Shown here piece by piece: positions 62,701-64,000 of a DNA stretch of 64,000 nucleotides. The stretch spans positions 1 through 64,000 of the forward strand of contig NZ_JACHOT010000005.1 in assembly GCF_014200015.1 (NCBI RefSeq), read 5' to 3'. Origin of the DNA: Aminobacter niigataensis (GTDB taxonomy: Bacteria > Pseudomonadota > Alphaproteobacteria > Rhizobiales > Rhizobiaceae). Position 1 is the stretch's first letter. Every line of letters begins with the position of its first letter. Position numbers and translations under genes: made by a program. The notes below the pieces were generated by a model. It saw nothing but the letters and a program-made list of their open reading frames with translations. It ran no database searches and had not been told where the DNA came from.

Positions 62701-63614
62701 GGCCGGCCGATGCCCGAAACCTGCCAAGCTGCCGACAGGCCGGAGGTGGACGGCTGGGTGACGCCGGGCCTTATCCGGCAATGACCCGCACGCAGGTCGG
62801 TGCCGAACCAGGCAACGACGAGCGCCACGTTCTCCAGGTTCGGGCAAAGCATCTGCAGTTCATCGAGCGAGGCGGCGATGTCGGTGCCGGCATACAGCAC
62901 ATGCCGATTGACCGCCTCCGTGTCGCCGGGCCGCCTCTGGCGCCGGACCAGGCTCGTCGACAGACCATATTCGGTGGCTCCCGGTATCAGCGAGATCGCG
63001 CGGACATGACTGCGCAATTCGCCTATCGGCCGGATCACCTCGAACTGCATCTGGGGAATGCGGTTGCCGTATTCGCCAATGTCCAGGTTCTCGACCACGG
63101 CGTAGGCCACGCCGCGATAGGCAGGAGCGTTGCCCGCACCCTGCTTGGCTGCAATCAGCGGATCGACGGCCTGGCCTTCGGTGCCGAGGTGAATGCGCAA
63201 TTCGATCGTGTTGCGATCGATCTCGCGGCCATCAGCCCAGACCCGGCGAACCCCGGCGATCTCGCCTTCGCACAGGGCAAAGGCGGCATTGCCGTAATAG
63301 GCATATTCGGTGACCTTCGGCCCCATCTTGCCCTGGCGTCGCGTCGAACGTGTCTCTTTGAAACGCGTCGCCCAGATCAGCGTACCGCCGACACGCGCCG
63401 AGCCGTAGATGCGCGGCAGGGAGGCGCCCTCTTCTGCCGTGAACGGCCGCGCTCCCGCGAGCGGTGGACCTTCGATACGCCTTGTGCCGTCGATCAGTGC
63501 GCGGTCGACGACATAACCAGCCAGCGCGCCTGCAGCCGTGCCGATGGCGGTGCCGATAGGCCCGAGCATGCCGCCGAGAAACGCCCCGGCTGCCTGCAAT
63601 AGAATGGTCGCCAT
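59712..63614 (-). CDS. GTA/phage tail-tip protein (gp15-like, TIM-barrel host-specificity protein)
   Basis: A 1300-aa protein of the gene-transfer-agent gp15 family. The N-terminus has a glycine-rich hydrophobic run (LLQAAGAFLGGMLGPIGTAIGTAAGALAGYVVD) and a tail-tip/baseplate-like domain. About 250-650 is the GTA TIM-barrel-like domain (GVDAFLIGTELRGLTTLRD, AIDAIGIDNYMPLSDWRDGDY, PIWFTELGCPAIDKGPNQPNMFPD), glycosidase-like, possibly binding or cutting cell-surface glycans. The rest is the GTA tail domain (about 700-1300). The frame is intact over 3.9 kb, arguing for selection. The NlpC/P60 peptidase gene lies 19 bp upstream in the order known from RcGTA (gp14-gp15). Confidence 0.92.
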   Translation of the reverse strand: MATILLQAAGAFLGGMLGPIGTAIGTAAGALAGYVVDRALIDGTRRIEGPPLAGARPFTAEEGASLPRIYGSARVGGTLIWATRFKETRSTRRQGKMGPKVTEYAYYGNAAFALCEGEIAGVRRVWADGREIDRNTIELRIHLGTEGQAVDPLIAAKQGAGNAPAYRGVAYAVVENLDIGEYGNRIPQMQFEVIRPIGELRSHVRAISLIPGATEYGLSTSLVRRQRRPGDTEAVNRHVLYAGTDIAASLDELQMLCPNLENVALVVAWFGTDLRAGHCRIRPGVTQPSTSGLSAAWQVSGIGRPEAMVVSTHAGGPAYGGTPSDKSVREAIAEIKARGLKVTLYPFVMMDIAEGNSLPDPYGHSSQPSYPWRGRITCAPAPLLPGTVDRTAAARSQIDAFSGAALRTQFAAAGDTISFGGNPGDWGYRRFILHYAHLAAAAGGVDAFLIGTELRGLTTLRDGANAFPFVEKLCTLASDARAVLGSACRITYGADWSEYYGHQPGDGSGDVYFHLDQLWAHPAIDAIGIDNYMPLSDWRDGDYAGGNLDGFASPYDPAALGSMIAGGEGFDWYYPNFEARQSRSRTPISDGAHGKPWVFRYKDLVGWWSNQHHNRPGGVEAATPTAWVPRSKPIWFTELGCPAIDKGPNQPNMFPDVKSAEDGTPYFSNGGRSDIAQRRLLEAHAAHWDPASAGFNGAHNPLSPVYGGRMVDVARSYVWAWDARPYPVFPLQSRVWSDGAGWHRGHWLNGRFGSPTVADLINAILRDHGLPPANVDGVEGTVTGYVIADPASARGALEPLVDLFGLSASQQPGGLAFKRTTASNIAAIELTDLAFDGENAVAETARSPDHDLPAEAILSFRDPVADYQSASVRSTRFAAEGSRQHGLSFPGVLEAGQARMLADDWMRRTWQERERVSFALAEPRADIVPGTIIKLPASGSTSEFLVTEIEQGLVRKVAARQMARSVPMPWRSSNPGVAATAPVVAGQPHAVFLDLPMMDGSTANPHLQFRVAVTQTPWRSQALFVSPEETGFALRGSVGRRADMGVLTAMLAPGKEGRIDRAAALTVELYGGELASVSRLQLLNGANLVAVRSAGGAWEALQFESAEQIAPEIWRLRGLLRGQFGTGDAAAAGAAVGADLVVLDEGVVPAGLLAGEAGLQLNWRVGPLGADFSSASFSASSETGGKRALMPFSPVHLRGRRAGGGDLSLWWIRRGRIDADSWEASDIPLGEEREEYRVEVSATGGGVLRSATVSTPAWIYAAADIVADFGVPPPAVDITVRQLSVATGPGLPVTRRFSLA

Positions 63615-63633
63615 CGGCGGTCTCCGTTATCGG

Positions 63634-64000
63634 CTATGTCAGATCTGGAAAGGCAAAGGCTGCCGCGATGCGGCGGCGCCACTGCGGCACCAGCCGCGTC
63701 AGCGTCACGCCATGATCCTGATAGGCATGCACGAAGCTGTCCGGCTCGACCAGGATTGCCGCGTGCTTGGCCGGAAGATGCGGCCGCCAGCGAAACACGA
63801 TGAGATCGCCGGCAGCCATCACCGAGATCGGCTTCTCCTCGAAATGCCGGCGCAGCCCTTCGAGCAAGCGCTCCTGTTCGGTGGCTTCGGCCCAGTCGGG
63901 CGCATAGGGTCCCGGCGGTTCCAGTTCGCGCCTGTAGACTTCACGCCACACGCCGAGAACCAGGCCGAGGCAATCGCAGGCGACGCCCTTGCGGCTGCCC
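63634..64000 (-). CDS. NlpC/P60-type phage tail peptidase (GTA gp14-like), partial
   Basis: The gene is cut by the right end of the window; 122 C-terminal codons are present. The frame read from the edge gives GSRKGVACDCLGLVLGVWRE, where the Cys of the DCLGL motif is the NlpC/P60 nucleophile, then PISVMAAGDLIVFRW and AKHAAILVEPDSFVHAY with the catalytic His. These enzymes cut peptidoglycan stem peptides during DNA delivery. It overlaps nothing and precedes the tail-tip gene by 19 bp. The start lies outside the window. Confidence 0.88.
   Translation of the reverse strand, partial: GSRKGVACDCLGLVLGVWREVYRRELEPPGPYAPDWAEATEQERLLEGLRRHFEEKPISVMAAGDLIVFRWRPHLPAKHAAILVEPDSFVHAYQDHGVTLTRLVPQWRRRIAAAFAFPDLT

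Overview
This window looks like chromosomal sequence from a Mesorhizobium-like member of the Hyphomicrobiales (Rhizobiales; Phyllobacteriaceae or a close relative). The evidence is high GC with strongly biased third positions, two Omp2/RopA-type porins, and several gene orders known from rhizobia: slt<>dapA-smpB, cycHJKL (ccmI-E-F-H) followed by degP, a two-component pair and glnE, feuQ/feuP, and a gene-transfer-agent (GTA) type tail locus. Most of the window is housekeeping DNA with a few accessory insertions.

Layout. 0-5 kb: a palindromic intergenic repeat, smpB and dapA (minus), then a divergent soluble lytic transglycosylase and an alpha/beta hydrolase (plus). 5-8 kb: two divergent porin paralogues around a tRNA-Ser(GCT). 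Their 5' ends form a 210-bp, ~98 % identical inverted repeat, and each Shine-Dalgarno lies in a small hairpin. 8-10.5 kb: a lone tyrosine recombinase and a HisC-like aminotransferase. 10.5-15.2 kb: a CAP/SCP-domain protein without a signal peptide, followed by a type I secretion ATPase and its membrane-fusion partner, an apparently self-contained exporter-plus-cargo locus without RTX repeats. 15.2-22.2 kb: leucine/isovalerate catabolism (TetR regulator with a palindromic operator, isovaleryl-CoA dehydrogenase, both methylcrotonyl-CoA carboxylase subunits), interrupted by an opposing hypothetical gene and an AbrB/VapC toxin-antitoxin pair.

22-33 kb: YitT membrane protein, 1-Cys peroxiredoxin, branched-chain amino-acid binding protein, small Sel1 and DUF2147 proteins, a GAGTAGG repeat hairpin, a glutathione transferase, two tiny exported proteins, AMP nucleosidase, a DUF922 putative protease, an EEP-fold hydrolase and ETF-ubiquinone oxidoreductase. 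The last would take electrons from the isovaleryl-CoA dehydrogenase through ETF, and it has a TTACGTTAACGTAA palindrome upstream. 33-45 kb: a conserved exported protein, a family-4-like uracil-DNA glycosylase, a small membrane protein divergent from an XRE regulator, a DMT transporter overlapping an orphan form-II CoxL-like molybdoenzyme subunit, aminopeptidase N, a PAS histidine kinase and an EF-hand protein.

45-64 kb is almost entirely on the minus strand. Reading in transcription order from the right edge: a GTA/prophage tail tip (NlpC/P60 peptidase cut by the window end, a 1300-aa tail-tip protein, a holin-like peptide), a small exported protein resembling FeuN with feuP and feuQ, a glycine-zipper lipoprotein, the cytochrome c maturation genes ccmI-E-F-H, a DegP-type protease, a response regulator/histidine kinase pair overlapping by 4 bp, and glnE directly abutting the kinase. 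No CRISPR array, rRNA, insertion sequence or replication origin was seen. All functions are read from protein and DNA motifs by eye; no database search was run.
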